41,462 nt of DNA from Bacteroidales bacterium (GTDB lineage Bacteria > Bacteroidota > Bacteroidia > Bacteroidales > Paludibacteraceae): NCBI GenBank assembly GCA_900767595.1, contig CAAFZS010000058.1, positions 1 to 41,462 on the forward strand, in the 5' to 3' direction. Below the pieces are notes generated by a model that saw only the letters and a list, made by a program, of their open reading frames with translations, was not told the DNA's origin and did not search any database. Both the position numbers and the translations under genes were made by a program. Each line of letters begins with the position of its first letter. Within the stretch, counting starts at the first letter, position 1. Of the stretch, positions 16,210-25,668 are shown piece after piece.

Positions 16210-17881
16210 ACCAGAAGAAATAATTTCGTTGTTCTTGTTTATCTTTTGCACTGCGTGCCACATAGACAGGTTCCATCGTATAAGGATTGAGTCCTGTATA
16301 GAACATCGTAGTGGATAGGGTCATCGGAGTCGGAGTGAAGTCTTGTACCTGTTCCGGATGATAATGCATCTTCTTCGTCCAAGCCGCCAAGTCTTGCATA
16401 TCCGCTTTGGTACAGCCCGGGTGAGAAGAAATGAAATACGGAATCAGCTGTTGACGGAGGCCTGCTTGTTCATTCACCTTTAGGAAAAAGTCTCTAAACC
16501 GCATAAAATGTTCCCAAGAAGGCTTGCGCATCAGTTTCAACACAGCATCCGAAGTGTGTTCGGGAGCTACCTTCAAACGACCGGACACGTGTCTTGTAAT
16601 CAGTTGTTTACCATATTCGTCATTCATTAGGTCGTAACGGATACCGCTCCCCACGTAAGCCCGTTTGATATAGGGCAGTTGGTCCACGGTACGATAAATA
16701 TCTAAAAGCGGACCAAAGTCTTGATTGAGGTTCTTACAAATCGTAGGTTGCAGGCAGGAAGGTCTGGCACATTGCTCGCACAGTGTCAAATCTTTCCCGT
16801 GCATTTGATACATATTTGCCGATGGTCCGCCTAAATCCGATAAGTTTCCTTTCCACTCAGAAAGGTCTTTAAGGGTATTGATCTGGCGCAAGATGGAGGC
16901 TTTTGAGCGGGATACAATCTGTTTGCCTTGGTGGGCGGAGATGGTACAAAAAGCGCATCCTCCGAAACAACCGCGATGGAGGCATACGGAGAAGCGAATC
17001 ATCTCGTACGCGGGCACGCGCTTGTCCTTATATTTAGGATGCGGGAGATATTGGAATGGCAAATCGTAGATAGCATCCAGTTCCTCCGTGGTCATCGTAG
17101 GATAAGGCGGATTGACTACGACTTGTTGCTGCCCGGTAGGTTGTACCAAAGTAGCAGGATAGATTTTATTGCTTTCCGTTTCAATGATACGGAAGTCTTC
17201 CGCGTGCGCCTGTTTGCTCTTACATTCCTGTTCGAAACTATGCAGGGTCTTTACCTCTTGTCCTTCTTTAGGGATAAAGGAAGAGGTGAGGTAAGCGGTT
17301 TGCGGAATATCGTGTTGAAGACCGCGCTGGGCAATCTCTATGATTGCTTTCTCCCCTGCTCCATAGATTAACATATCGGCTGTAGAATCGACCAAGATAC
17401 TTGGCATTAACTTATCCGACCAATAGTCGTAATGCGCTAAACGTCGCATTGATGCCTCAATACCGCCAATCACAATAGGCACATCAGGAAAATGTTGACG
17501 CAGAATCTTGCAATAGGTGATGGTGCAATAGTCAGGGCGGGCACCGGCGCGTCCATCGGGCGTATAGGCATCATCTGAACGTAAGCGTTTGGCGGCCGTA
17601 TAATGATTGACCATCGAGTCCATCGAACCTGCTGTGACGGCAAAAAACAAACGAGGCTTCCCCAATTTGGTAAAGTCCCGATGATCCCCTCGCCAGTCCG
17701 GTTGAGGGACGATTGCCACCTTATATCCTGCTTTTTCCAGCACCCTGCCAATCACAGCAGCACCAAAGGAAGGATGGTCGATATAAGCATCTCCCGAAAA
17801 GAGGATAACATCGACGGTATCCCATCCGCGGATATCTAATTCTTTCTTTGTGGTGGGCAAATATTTTTTTAGATCTTGCAT
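16184..17881 (-). CDS. YgiQ family radical SAM protein
   Basis: A 565-residue radical SAM enzyme. The cluster motif is CFGGCAFC (C305, C309, C312; CxxxCxxC). The N-terminal 200 residues form a cobalamin-binding-like domain, with the UPF0313/YgiQ hallmark GGIEASMRRLAHYDYW at about 139-154. Further conserved Cys lie around LCEQCARPSCLQPTICKNL. The reaction is unknown. It lies between dnaX (5-nt gap) and the M23 peptidase (overlap), in the same transcription unit as dnaA. Confidence 0.92.
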   Translation of the reverse strand: MQDLKKYLPTTKKELDIRGWDTVDVILFSGDAYIDHPSFGAAVIGRVLEKAGYKVAIVPQPDWRGDHRDFTKLGKPRLFFAVTAGSMDSMVNHYTAAKRLRSDDAYTPDGRAGARPDYCTITYCKILRQHFPDVPIVIGGIEASMRRLAHYDYWSDKLMPSILVDSTADMLIYGAGEKAIIEIAQRGLQHDIPQTAYLTSSFIPKEGQEVKTLHSFEQECKSKQAHAEDFRIIETESNKIYPATLVQPTGQQQVVVNPPYPTMTTEELDAIYDLPFQYLPHPKYKDKRVPAYEMIRFSVCLHRGCFGGCAFCTISAHQGKQIVSRSKASILRQINTLKDLSEWKGNLSDLGGPSANMYQMHGKDLTLCEQCARPSCLQPTICKNLNQDFGPLLDIYRTVDQLPYIKRAYVGSGIRYDLMNDEYGKQLITRHVSGRLKVAPEHTSDAVLKLMRKPSWEHFMRFRDFFLKVNEQAGLRQQLIPYFISSHPGCTKADMQDLAAWTKKMHYHPEQVQDFTPTPMTLSTTMFYTGLNPYTMEPVYVARSAKDKQEQRNYFFWYDKEKIRH

Positions 17882-17886
17882 TTTGA

Positions 17887-19560
17887 CTACTCTAACTGCA
17901 AGTTCAGTTGCTCTTTAAGATTCTTTAACGCAGGATTCTTCTCTGCTAATAACTTATATTTCTCATCGGCAGTATAAGCTACTTGAGAATGATCATAAGC
18001 AGCCACTTCCAAACTTAACTGTAAACTATTGTTATGTAAAACGGAACGCAGATGATTCTGTATTTGATTCACATACTTCTTAAACTCATCACATTGCCAA
18101 GGATTGGCGAGTGTCAATACGCACAAAGCGGAATCAACCAACTTTGGCTGATACTCATCCAAGACGGCCATTAGACGCGCTTCGTCTTTAAACATCTTTT
18201 TAAGACCGGCCCACGCGTCCAAGAACCGGTCATTCGTGAAAGGGACGTCTTGCTGAACAATAGGATGATCCTCTTGGGGAGATGCGGAAGGTTCTACTTT
18301 CCGTTCCGGATGCAACGACGGTAGATTCGGCATTGTGGGTATCGTAGGTGCAACCTTCGGTGCCACAGGTTCTATAGGTGCAACCTTCGGTGCCGTGGGT
18401 GTTGTAGGTGCAGCCTTGGGGGTTGCAGGAGCTACGGGTTGCGTTACCGTGGGTATCGACTCTTTAGGGGCATTGAGACGGCATAGTTTGATAAGAGCCA
18501 ATTCTACCGTCAACCGTTGGTTCTTTGCCAACCGATATTGCACATCACAGGTGTTGAGGATATCTAATGCTGCAAATATCCAAGGCGCAGCACATTGAGC
18601 GGCTTGCTCTTGGTAACGTTTACGAATAGCCTCCGAGGTCTCTAACAAGGACAATGTCGAAGCATCTTTGCTCATCAGTACATCACGCAGGTGTTGTGCC
18701 AAACCTGTCACCAAGTGACCTGCATCAAAACCTTTGAGTAATACTTCATTGAGAAGAAGCATTGCCTCATTTACCTTTCCTTGTATAGCCATCTCTACGA
18801 GACGGAAATAATAGTCTGTATCTAATACATTGAGTACCTCAATGGTGCGATCATATGTGATCTTCTCCCCGCAAAAAGCTACCAATTGGTCAAAGATAGA
18901 CAAGGCATCACGCAGTCCTCCATCGGCTTTTTGTGCCACTATATTCAAAGCCTCTTCCTCTGCCTCTACGCCCTCCTGTTTAGCCACAAACTGCAAGTGG
19001 TGAATGATATCCGCAACGGTGATACGACTGAAATCGTAAACTTGGCAACGACTCAAAATCGTAGGCAGCACTTTGTGCTTCTCCGTAGTAGCCAAAATAA
19101 AAATGACATAGGCGGGAGGTTCCTCTAATGTCTTTAACAACGCATTAAAAGCCCCTTGGGACAGCATATGAACCTCGTCAATGATATAAACGCTATACTT
19201 CCCTATTTGCGGCGGGATACGCGTTTGTTCAATCAAAGCCCTGATATCCTCTACCCCGTTATTTGAGGCGGCATCTAATTCGTGTATATTAAAGGAACGT
19301 TGTTCATTAAAGGCTTGGCAAGACTCACATTCGTTACAAGCATCGTGTCCGTCCGTGGGATGAAGACAGTTGATGGTTTTTGCAAAAATACGTGCGCAAG
19401 TGGTTTTACCTACTCCGCGAGGTCCACAAAACAAATAGGCGTGTGCCAAGTGATTTTGTCGAATGGCATTGCGCAAAGTCTCCGTCAAAGACTGTTGTCC
19501 TACAACCGATTCAAACGTAATAGGACGATATTTGCGTGCTGAAACAATATAGTTCTCCAT
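17887..19560 (-). CDS. dnaX: DNA polymerase III subunits gamma and tau
   Basis: Clamp-loader ATPase of the replisome, 557 residues. Walker A GPRGVGKT is at 46-53, the zinc site Cys65/75/78/81, Walker B DEVH at 128-131 and the SRC motif at 170-172. A low-complexity Pro/Ala/Thr/Val linker at about 375-430 comes from degenerate DNA repeats. The C-terminal domain resembles tau-type polymerase- or helicase-binding regions. I saw no long A-tract that would produce gamma by frameshifting. It starts 3 nt after the dnaA stop. Confidence 0.95.
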   Translation of the reverse strand: MENYIVSARKYRPITFESVVGQQSLTETLRNAIRQNHLAHAYLFCGPRGVGKTTCARIFAKTINCLHPTDGHDACNECESCQAFNEQRSFNIHELDAASNNGVEDIRALIEQTRIPPQIGKYSVYIIDEVHMLSQGAFNALLKTLEEPPAYVIFILATTEKHKVLPTILSRCQVYDFSRITVADIIHHLQFVAKQEGVEAEEEALNIVAQKADGGLRDALSIFDQLVAFCGEKITYDRTIEVLNVLDTDYYFRLVEMAIQGKVNEAMLLLNEVLLKGFDAGHLVTGLAQHLRDVLMSKDASTLSLLETSEAIRKRYQEQAAQCAAPWIFAALDILNTCDVQYRLAKNQRLTVELALIKLCRLNAPKESIPTVTQPVAPATPKAAPTTPTAPKVAPIEPVAPKVAPTIPTMPNLPSLHPERKVEPSASPQEDHPIVQQDVPFTNDRFLDAWAGLKKMFKDEARLMAVLDEYQPKLVDSALCVLTLANPWQCDEFKKYVNQIQNHLRSVLHNNSLQLSLEVAAYDHSQVAYTADEKYKLLAEKNPALKNLKEQLNLQLE

Positions 19561-19563
19561 AGT

Positions 19564-20949
19564 CTATCGCTGTAAGGCAGCCTTTATTTGGGCGATGCGT
19601 TTGCGCAACGATTCATTTTCATCCAACTGCTTGCTCACACAATTCAAAGAGTGAATCACCGTTGCATGATCACGATGGCCTATACCGGCACCAATCTCCT
19701 TTAAAGAGTGGTCGGTTAATTTTTTAGCCAAATACATCGCTACTTTACGGGCTTCTGCCACTTCCTTTGAACGAGTGGCTCCTAAAATCATCTTTGATGG
19801 GATATTGAAGTTCTCACATACGGCACCTATAATATCCGGAATATCAACCGCCTTCGGCTGGACGGATACAATACGCGACACCACTTGTTGGGTTAAATCC
19901 AAATCAACCTGCGCATCCGTCAAGGTGGAATAAGCCATCAAGGAAGCTAAAATCCCTTCCAAGTCCCTTACGGAGGTTGTTACTTTGGTGGCAATATAAT
20001 CGATAATCTCATCACTCAACGTGATACCCTCCTTATGCATCTTACTGATTAAGATGTCTCTACGCAGAGCCAAATCAGGTTGCTCAATCAAAGCCAATAG
20101 ACCCCATTTGAAACGGGTGAGTAGCCGATCTTGTATATCCTTTAATTCAATAGGCGCGCGGTCACACGTGAGGATTAACTGTTTGTGTGACTGCTGCAAA
20201 TAGTTAAATATGTGGAAGAACGTATCCTGCGTCTTGTCTAACCCTGCAAAATACTGAATATCGTCCACAATCAGCACATCCACCGATTGGTAGAAATTAA
20301 GGAAGTCGGGGATACGTTTATTCAAAGAAGCATCTTGATACTGCAACTTAAACGTATTGGCCGATACATAAAGTACTTTCTTATCCGGATGCAATAGACG
20401 CGTTTGATTGCCGATGGCATTCGCCAGGTGCGTTTTACCCACCCCGCTGCCTCCATATATAAATAAGGGATTGAAAGCGGTATATCCCGGTTGCTTGGCG
20501 ATAGCAATACCCGCTGTGCGGGCCAGTTTATTCGGTTCTCCTAACACAAAAGAATCAAACGTATAGGCTTTATTCAACTGACTGTCAAAATCTACGGCCG
20601 GAGCACTATCCGTCAAATCCGACTGCAACTCCTGTTGCTTCTTGATCTGCTCAATATTCAGCCCTTCCGACGGAATGGTAGAACCGGCTCCGGAGGAAGA
20701 ATCAATCAATGCGCGGTATTCCAAACGCGTTCCTATACCAAACACACGGAAGAGTACGCGGGAGAGCAGTTGCACATAATTCTCTTCAATATACTCCGCA
20801 ATAAACTGTGACTTTACACGAAGAACGAGGGTTTGGTTTTCAAAACTAACGGGCACAATAGGCGCAAACCAAGTCTGGTAAGCACTCTGCGTCAGGTTCT
20901 CCGAGAGAATTCGCTGACATTCACGCCATTTGTTTGTTAGTTCATTCAT
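19564..20949 (-). CDS. dnaA: Chromosomal replication initiator protein
   Basis: It binds DnaA boxes at oriC and opens the origin in the ATP form. The 461 residues have all four domains: the N-terminal interaction domain (1-80), a linker (about 85-120), the AAA+ domain with Walker A GGSGVGKT (166-173) and Walker B IVDDIQ (227-232), and the DNA-binding helix-turn-helix with signature GAGIGHRDHATVIHS (421-435). It leads the operon dnaA, dnaX, ygiQ-like, M23 peptidase. Confidence 0.98.
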   Translation of the reverse strand: MNELTNKWRECQRILSENLTQSAYQTWFAPIVPVSFENQTLVLRVKSQFIAEYIEENYVQLLSRVLFRVFGIGTRLEYRALIDSSSGAGSTIPSEGLNIEQIKKQQELQSDLTDSAPAVDFDSQLNKAYTFDSFVLGEPNKLARTAGIAIAKQPGYTAFNPLFIYGGSGVGKTHLANAIGNQTRLLHPDKKVLYVSANTFKLQYQDASLNKRIPDFLNFYQSVDVLIVDDIQYFAGLDKTQDTFFHIFNYLQQSHKQLILTCDRAPIELKDIQDRLLTRFKWGLLALIEQPDLALRRDILISKMHKEGITLSDEIIDYIATKVTTSVRDLEGILASLMAYSTLTDAQVDLDLTQQVVSRIVSVQPKAVDIPDIIGAVCENFNIPSKMILGATRSKEVAEARKVAMYLAKKLTDHSLKEIGAGIGHRDHATVIHSLNCVSKQLDENESLRKRIAQIKAALQR

Positions 20950-20961
20950 TACAATCTATAT

Positions 20962-20981
20962 CCGTTTTCCGCGAAAAACGG
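20962..20981 (-). promoter_or_regulatory. Palindrome in the dnaA leader
   Basis: CCGTTTT-CCGCGA-AAAACGG, a perfect 7-bp inverted repeat between the dnaA promoter and start codon (12 nt upstream of the ATG). In the mRNA it would form a hairpin next to the ribosome-binding region. It could also be a protein-binding operator. Confidence 0.6.
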
Positions 20982-20983
20982 TG

Positions 20984-21014
20984 CAAAAGTACTGCTTTTT
21001 TTTCATTCTACAAA
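20984..21014 (-). promoter_or_regulatory. Promoter of the dnaA operon
   Basis: TTTG (21011-21014) and TACTTTTG (20984-20991) with a 19-nt spacer, TAGAATGAAAAAAAAGCAG. This is one nt shorter than the other promoters in the window. Confidence 0.75.
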
Positions 21015-21108
21015 ATCGATAGACAAATTGAACAATCTAATTTTAGCCTATTCTGTCGATTTTCAAGCATTTACATATAACAGCGTATATTTCAACAAGT
21101 TAAAAAAG

Positions 21109-21117
21109 TTATCAACA
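21109..21117 (+). promoter_or_regulatory. DnaA-box-like site 1
   Basis: TTATCAACA, one mismatch from the TTATCCACA consensus. It has the same orientation as a second copy exactly 33 bp away (about three helical turns). Confidence 0.5.
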
Positions 21118-21141
21118 CTCAAAAAGCTGATTTTTTGCAAG

Positions 21142-21150
21142 TTATCAACA
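21142..21150 (+). promoter_or_regulatory. DnaA-box-like site 2
   Basis: A second TTATCAACA in the same orientation. The flanks are also shared (AAGTTATCAACACT-like on both sides), which supports a real repeated binding site. Confidence 0.5.
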
Positions 21151-21279
21151 CTGTCAATTCTCTCACAACACTCCAATGGTAGTACATAATCCGTATAATC
21201 ACACGAACTTAAGACCTTTAATTTTTTTTACTATTTAGAAATTATGTAAATAGCCGTTCCACATTGTTTCACAAAGGAC

Positions 21280-22188
21280 TCACTTCTTGACTTTCTTTTC
21301 TTTTTCCTTTTTGCCGAACAAGGAGAATTGTACATAACGTTTCGGGTGAGCTTTGAGATCGGTCACAAGCGAATCAACCGACACAACGGTCGCATTGATA
21401 TTGGTATAGAGTGCTTGATCGTTCAAGAGTTTTCCCACCGTACCTTCCGTGGTGGTCAAAGCCGTCTTGACGGCAGTGATGGCCGTATCCATATTGGCGA
21501 GTATAACGGGAACATTGGCTTGTTTAACTTCGCCGACAATGACATTCAAGTTCTCCATTGTATTGTCCACCTTGTCCACAATACCCGGAACACGGTTTTT
21601 CATAATACCGCGTAGGTTATCAGAAACAACCGTTAAATCAGACGACACCTCATCTATATTCGCGAGCGCGCTATGTATGTGATCGCCCTCCAACTGTGTT
21701 TGAATCGTCAGTAGCAGCGAGTCCGCGTGACGGACCACCGAAGCGACAGAACCGGTGACACTATCTTGCAGGTTATCCAGTAATCCGGGAATAATAACGG
21801 TAGGCAAGAAAGCATCTGCCTCATACTCCTCGTCGGTAGAGGTTGCAGGGAACTGCAATTCAATGGCGGTTCCACCCATCAAACCATTGGGTACCAAGGC
21901 CATCGTTGTACCTTTAGGCAAACGGATATCTTTCTTTACCGAGATATCCACCGTAAAAGCCGTGTCTTTGGCAAAATCGTAGAGGATGTGATCCACCTGA
22001 CCCACTTTATACCCCTTAATGAAAACAGGAGCTTGTTCTTGCAATCCGCTTACCTGCACATAATCCCCGTGGAACGGGCGTACGGAGGAGAAAATATTCA
22101 CTCCTTTTAAATAATAGAAACCAAAATACAATAAGAACAAACAAACAGCCGCTAATAAGCCGACTTTAATTTCACGTGCATACTTCAT
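21280..22188 (-). CDS. MCE/MlaD family lipid-transport protein
   Basis: A 302-residue protein anchored by one N-terminal helix (about 9-28), with an MCE domain at about 38-115 (GDYVQVSGLQEQAPVFIKGYKVGQV...LMGGTAIEL). A long helical, low-complexity region (about 135-275) and a Lys-rich C-terminal tail follow. MCE proteins carry lipids between the inner and outer membranes as substrate-binding parts of ABC systems. The permease and ATPase genes are not adjacent. It lies 25 nt downstream of the amidase gene in one operon. Confidence 0.9.
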   Translation of the reverse strand: MKYAREIKVGLLAAVCLFLLYFGFYYLKGVNIFSSVRPFHGDYVQVSGLQEQAPVFIKGYKVGQVDHILYDFAKDTAFTVDISVKKDIRLPKGTTMALVPNGLMGGTAIELQFPATSTDEEYEADAFLPTVIIPGLLDNLQDSVTGSVASVVRHADSLLLTIQTQLEGDHIHSALANIDEVSSDLTVVSDNLRGIMKNRVPGIVDKVDNTMENLNVIVGEVKQANVPVILANMDTAITAVKTALTTTEGTVGKLLNDQALYTNINATVVSVDSLVTDLKAHPKRYVQFSLFGKKEKEKKVKK

Positions 22189-22213
22189 AATTTTATAATT
22201 TTAAAATAATTTT

Positions 22214-23224
22214 TCATTCTTTGGGCAACGAAATCACAAAACAACCGTCAAATTTAGCCTTTAAAGCCTCTTTAGAGCGGATGGCATCCTGTTTCTCTAC
22301 GGCCTCGGCGGTATAATACTTATACCATCCGTTTGCTTCCATACAACGGCACGAAACTCCTTTCAGGCGCGGATCGCCGGTTGCCACCGGTGTGCGTGAA
22401 GCCAGTACCTGTACCGCGTAACGAGGTTTTTGTTCCGATACTTTAGGCAGTGCCGTTTTAGGACGATAGATACCGGCAAAAGCCTCACAAATAGCCTGCG
22501 CCACGCTATCTTGTCCCGCTTTGGAAGCTAAATACGCTTCTTCTGCTTTATTCGAGATAAATCCCATTTCAATCAGTACACTCGGACAAGCGGATTTAAG
22601 CAGAACCCAAAACGCTGCCTGACGAACTCCTCGATCGAACCGATGGTTGCACTTAATAAACTGATTTTGCATTAGTTCCGCAAAGCGTAACGACTGGTCC
22701 ATATACCGGTTTTGCATCAGTTCAAACATAATGTACGAATCCACCGAATTGGGGTCAAAACCTTGGTAAGCCGTTTGATAATCCGACTCCAACTTTATGA
22801 CTGCGTTTTCACGCATGGCCACATCTAAATTATCCCCCATCCGTTCGGTTCCCAACACGAAGGTCTCCGCACCTTTAGCATCCTTATTATCAGCGGAATT
22901 CGTATGAATACAAATAAACAGATCCGCATCGTTCTTATTCACAAAATCCGCTCGGCTCTGTAAGGGCAGGAACACATCCGTTTTACGGGTGTATAATACC
23001 TTTACTTCGGGGTACTTTTTCGCAATTTTCGCTCCTGCCGATAAGGCTACCGACAGATTCAAGTCTTTCTCTTGAGATATACGTCCTATTGCTCCCGTGT
23101 CTTTGCCTCCGTGACCGGCATCAATAACCACCGTATAAGGTTTGTCTGTTGCAGCCTCAATGGGACTCTGACAAGCCATAACCAACAGGCAACAGAGGAT
23201 ATTTATAAAGCCATTCTTCCGCAT
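22214..23224 (-). CDS. N-acetylmuramoyl-L-alanine amidase (Amidase_3) with SPOR-like tail
   Basis: It cleaves the amide bond between MurNAc and the stem peptide. The 336 residues start with a signal sequence ending VMAC-Q (Cys18), a possible lipobox with an unusual Met at -2. The Amidase_3 domain spans about 30-250. AGHGG gives H38, QEKDLNL gives E52, CIHTNS gives H107, and VLIEMGF gives the catalytic E219, so all zinc and catalytic positions are present. The C-terminal 60 residues (YAVQVLAS...CFVISLPKE) look like a SPOR fold that binds denuded glycan at division sites. Confidence 0.92.
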   Translation of the reverse strand: MRKNGFINILCCLLVMACQSPIEAATDKPYTVVIDAGHGGKDTGAIGRISQEKDLNLSVALSAGAKIAKKYPEVKVLYTRKTDVFLPLQSRADFVNKNDADLFICIHTNSADNKDAKGAETFVLGTERMGDNLDVAMRENAVIKLESDYQTAYQGFDPNSVDSYIMFELMQNRYMDQSLRFAELMQNQFIKCNHRFDRGVRQAAFWVLLKSACPSVLIEMGFISNKAEEAYLASKAGQDSVAQAICEAFAGIYRPKTALPKVSEQKPRYAVQVLASRTPVATGDPRLKGVSCRCMEANGWYKYYTAEAVEKQDAIRSKEALKAKFDGCFVISLPKE

Positions 23225-23243
23225 AATAGTCCAAATTACGCTG

Positions 23244-23275
23244 CAAAATTACGTATTTTTTCTCATATATGCAAA
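23244..23275 (-). promoter_or_regulatory. Promoter of the amidase-MCE operon
   Basis: TTTG (23272-23275) and TAATTTTG (23244-23251) on the minus strand with a 20-nt spacer, CATATATGAGAAAAAATACG. The start of transcription is about 15 nt before the ATG. Confidence 0.8.
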
Positions 23276-23341
23276 TTATTTAGAAAGAAAATCGTCAAAT
23301 TATCAAAAAAGTGAAAAATTGTCATTTTTTTCGTGCGAGCG

Positions 23342-23373
23342 CTTGCGCGATTCAAAAATATTTTGTAACTTTG
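23342..23373 (+). promoter_or_regulatory. Promoter of the relA/spoT gene
   Basis: TAACTTTG at 23366-23373 is a good -7 box. At the right distance upstream there is only CTTG (23342-23345) in a GC-rich near-palindrome (GCGAGCGCTTGC), so this promoter is weaker in the -33 region than the others. It could depend on an activator. Confidence 0.55.
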
Positions 23374-23392
23374 CAGCCAAATTGGGTTTATT

Positions 23393-25648
23393 ATGAGCCA
23401 AAGTACATTTTCACCGGAAGAAGAGCAACAGATTCAGCAAGCATTTCAGAATCTGCTTGCGGAATATGCGAACACTCCCCACACGCAGAAAGTGGAGCGT
23501 ATTACGCGTGCTTTCGAGTTTGCGAATAAGGCGCATTACGGGGTTCGTCGTTTGTCGGGGGAACCGTATATCTTGCATCCGCTTGCGGTAGCCACGATTG
23601 TGGTGAAGGAGATCGGCTTGGGTTCCACGAGTATTTGTTCCGCTTTGTTGCACGATGTGGTAGAGGATACGGATTATACGACGGAGGATATCCGCAACTT
23701 ATTCGGGGACAAGATTGCGCAAATAGTGGAAGGGTTGACCAAGATTAGCGGAGGTGTATTCGGAGACCAGGCCAGTGAACAGGCCGAGAACTTCCGCAAA
23801 CTCTTGTTAACGATGTCGGAGGATATCCGCGTAGTGCTTATTAAGATTGCCGACCGGTTGCACAATATGCGTACGTTAGGTTCGCAGCCGCAGGAGAAGC
23901 AATATAAGATTGCGGGAGAGACACAATATATCTATGCTCCCCTCGCCCATCGTTTGGGTTTATTCCCGATTAAAACGGAATTAGAGAATTTGAGTTTCCA
24001 ATACGAGCATCCGGACCTTTATTTGGAGATAAAATCGAAGCTGGAAGCCAATTATAAGACGCAGATTGATATCTACAACCAATTTACAGAGCCTATTCGG
24101 GCTAAGTTGGAATCGTTAGGATATAACTTCACTCTTTCGGCGCGTCTCAAGTCAGTCTATTCGATTTGGAAGAAGATGACCACGAAGAACATCCCCTTTG
24201 AAGAGGTTTATGATTTGCTGGCAGTACGTATTATCTTCACGCCGAATGCGGAGATTTCCGAGAAAGACCAATGTTGGATGATTTATTCGGCGATTACGGA
24301 GATTTATCGTCCGCATCCGGAACGTATTCGGGACTGGATATCCACTCCGAAGGCGAACGGTTATGAGGCGCTGCACGTCACGGTGATGGGTCCCGGAGGG
24401 CAATGGGTTGAGATACAGATTCGTACGGATCGGATGCATGAGATAGCGGAGCGAGGGTTGGCCGCGCATTGGAAGTATAAGGTAGGCGAATCGGACGAGA
24501 ACGAGTTGGATAAGTGGCTGCGTACGATCAAAGAGGTGCTGGAACACCCGGCGGAGCAAAATGCGTTGGAGTTCTTGGACACGTTTAAGTTGAACCTTTA
24601 TGCACACGAGGTGTTTGTCTTTACGCCTAAGGGGGATATTAAGACGTTGCCGCAAGGGGCGACCGCTTTGGATTTTGCCTATTTCCTGCATAGCGAATTA
24701 GGGGATCATTGCTTGGGAGCGAAAGTCAATCATACGCTTGTGCCGCTTAGTTACGTACTGCAAAGCGGAGACCAGGTAGAGTTATTAACCTCTCCTTCCC
24801 AACATCCGCAAAAGGACTGGTTGCATTTTGTGACGACAGCCAAAGCGCAATCCGGTATCAACGCCTACCTCAAACGGGAGGAACACGCTTATATCCATAG
24901 CGGAGAGAAACGTTTCAATGACGCGGTGATGTTGCTCAAGGCCGAGGACTGCCGCGAGATGGCGTTGCAGCGTATGCTCAATTATTACAAGCTTATTCAA
25001 CCCCACCAACTTTTCCTTCAGATAGGAGAAGGAGCTATTCGGCTGGATAATATGGAGCAGATCGTTTTCCCGAAGAAACCCTTATGGAAAAAACTTAATC
25101 TCTTCGCACATAACGATCACAAGGAAGAGATTAAAACCATTAGCGAAACGCCCGACTTGCGCAAGTCGGAGAAAGCGATTCGGGTGAAGAATAAGAAGAT
25201 TGTTTTAACGGACGAGAATTTAGATACGGTCTATCATTTGGCACCTTGTTGTCACCCTATTCCGGGGGATGAGGTATTGGGATATATAGAGGATGACGGA
25301 GAGATTTATATCCATAAGATTGACTGCGAGGAAGCCCAACACTTAAAAACATCGCGTGGTAAACGCCTCTTGGCTGCCAGTTGGAATACCCATCGTATTC
25401 AATCGTTCCGTGAGACCATTGAGATACGCGGTATTGACAAGATGGGTGTCTTCATTCATGTACTGACGATTATCACTTCGGATTTTAACATTAATTTAAG
25501 TAGTATCCACATTCAGTCCGAGGATGGTACTTTCGGGGGCACACTTGACCTATTTGTATATGATAAGAAAGAGTTGGAGGATTTGTTTGCGGCATTGAGA
25601 AAAATACCCGAACTTACGTCCGTACAACGAGTAGAAGTTAATCAATAA
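23393..25648 (+). CDS. Bifunctional (p)ppGpp synthetase/hydrolase, RelA/SpoT family
   Basis: It makes and degrades the stringent-response alarmone. The 751 residues show the hydrolase HD domain (about 45-195) with H62, H87-D88, E91-D92 and D154 intact. The synthetase domain (about 240-365) has RLKSVYSIWKKM, YDLLAVRIIF, GYEALHVTV and EIQIRT. The TGS domain is at about 395-460, a conserved Cys-Cys-His segment (LAPCCHPIPGDEV) near 619-631 and an ACT domain at about 675-750. Intact hydrolase residues argue for the bifunctional Rel type. It is the first rightward gene after the direction switch. Confidence 0.96.
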   Translation: MSQSTFSPEEEQQIQQAFQNLLAEYANTPHTQKVERITRAFEFANKAHYGVRRLSGEPYILHPLAVATIVVKEIGLGSTSICSALLHDVVEDTDYTTEDIRNLFGDKIAQIVEGLTKISGGVFGDQASEQAENFRKLLLTMSEDIRVVLIKIADRLHNMRTLGSQPQEKQYKIAGETQYIYAPLAHRLGLFPIKTELENLSFQYEHPDLYLEIKSKLEANYKTQIDIYNQFTEPIRAKLESLGYNFTLSARLKSVYSIWKKMTTKNIPFEEVYDLLAVRIIFTPNAEISEKDQCWMIYSAITEIYRPHPERIRDWISTPKANGYEALHVTVMGPGGQWVEIQIRTDRMHEIAERGLAAHWKYKVGESDENELDKWLRTIKEVLEHPAEQNALEFLDTFKLNLYAHEVFVFTPKGDIKTLPQGATALDFAYFLHSELGDHCLGAKVNHTLVPLSYVLQSGDQVELLTSPSQHPQKDWLHFVTTAKAQSGINAYLKREEHAYIHSGEKRFNDAVMLLKAEDCREMALQRMLNYYKLIQPHQLFLQIGEGAIRLDNMEQIVFPKKPLWKKLNLFAHNDHKEEIKTISETPDLRKSEKAIRVKNKKIVLTDENLDTVYHLAPCCHPIPGDEVLGYIEDDGEIYIHKIDCEEAQHLKTSRGKRLLAASWNTHRIQSFRETIEIRGIDKMGVFIHVLTIITSDFNINLSSIHIQSEDGTFGGTLDLFVYDKKELEDLFAALRKIPELTSVQRVEVNQ

Positions 25649-25668
25649 ATATTAAAACATATTGTATT

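Larger units (their letters stand above)
20950..21279. other. dnaA upstream region, candidate replication origin
   Basis: A 330-bp gene-free and mostly AT-rich stretch. It contains the dnaA promoter, a palindrome in the dnaA leader, two DnaA-box-like TTATCAACA sites, and AT-rich runs at 20996-21060 and 21218-21250 that could unwind. It lies about 2 kb from the point where gene direction switches (23.2-23.4 kb). Two boxes are few for an origin, so it could equally be the autoregulatory region of dnaA. Confidence 0.5.

Noticed and set aside
17887..19560. Programmed frameshift in dnaX producing gamma
   Set aside because: The only A-rich site after the proline-rich linker has five A residues in a Lys-Lys context without a clear slippery heptamer or following stem.
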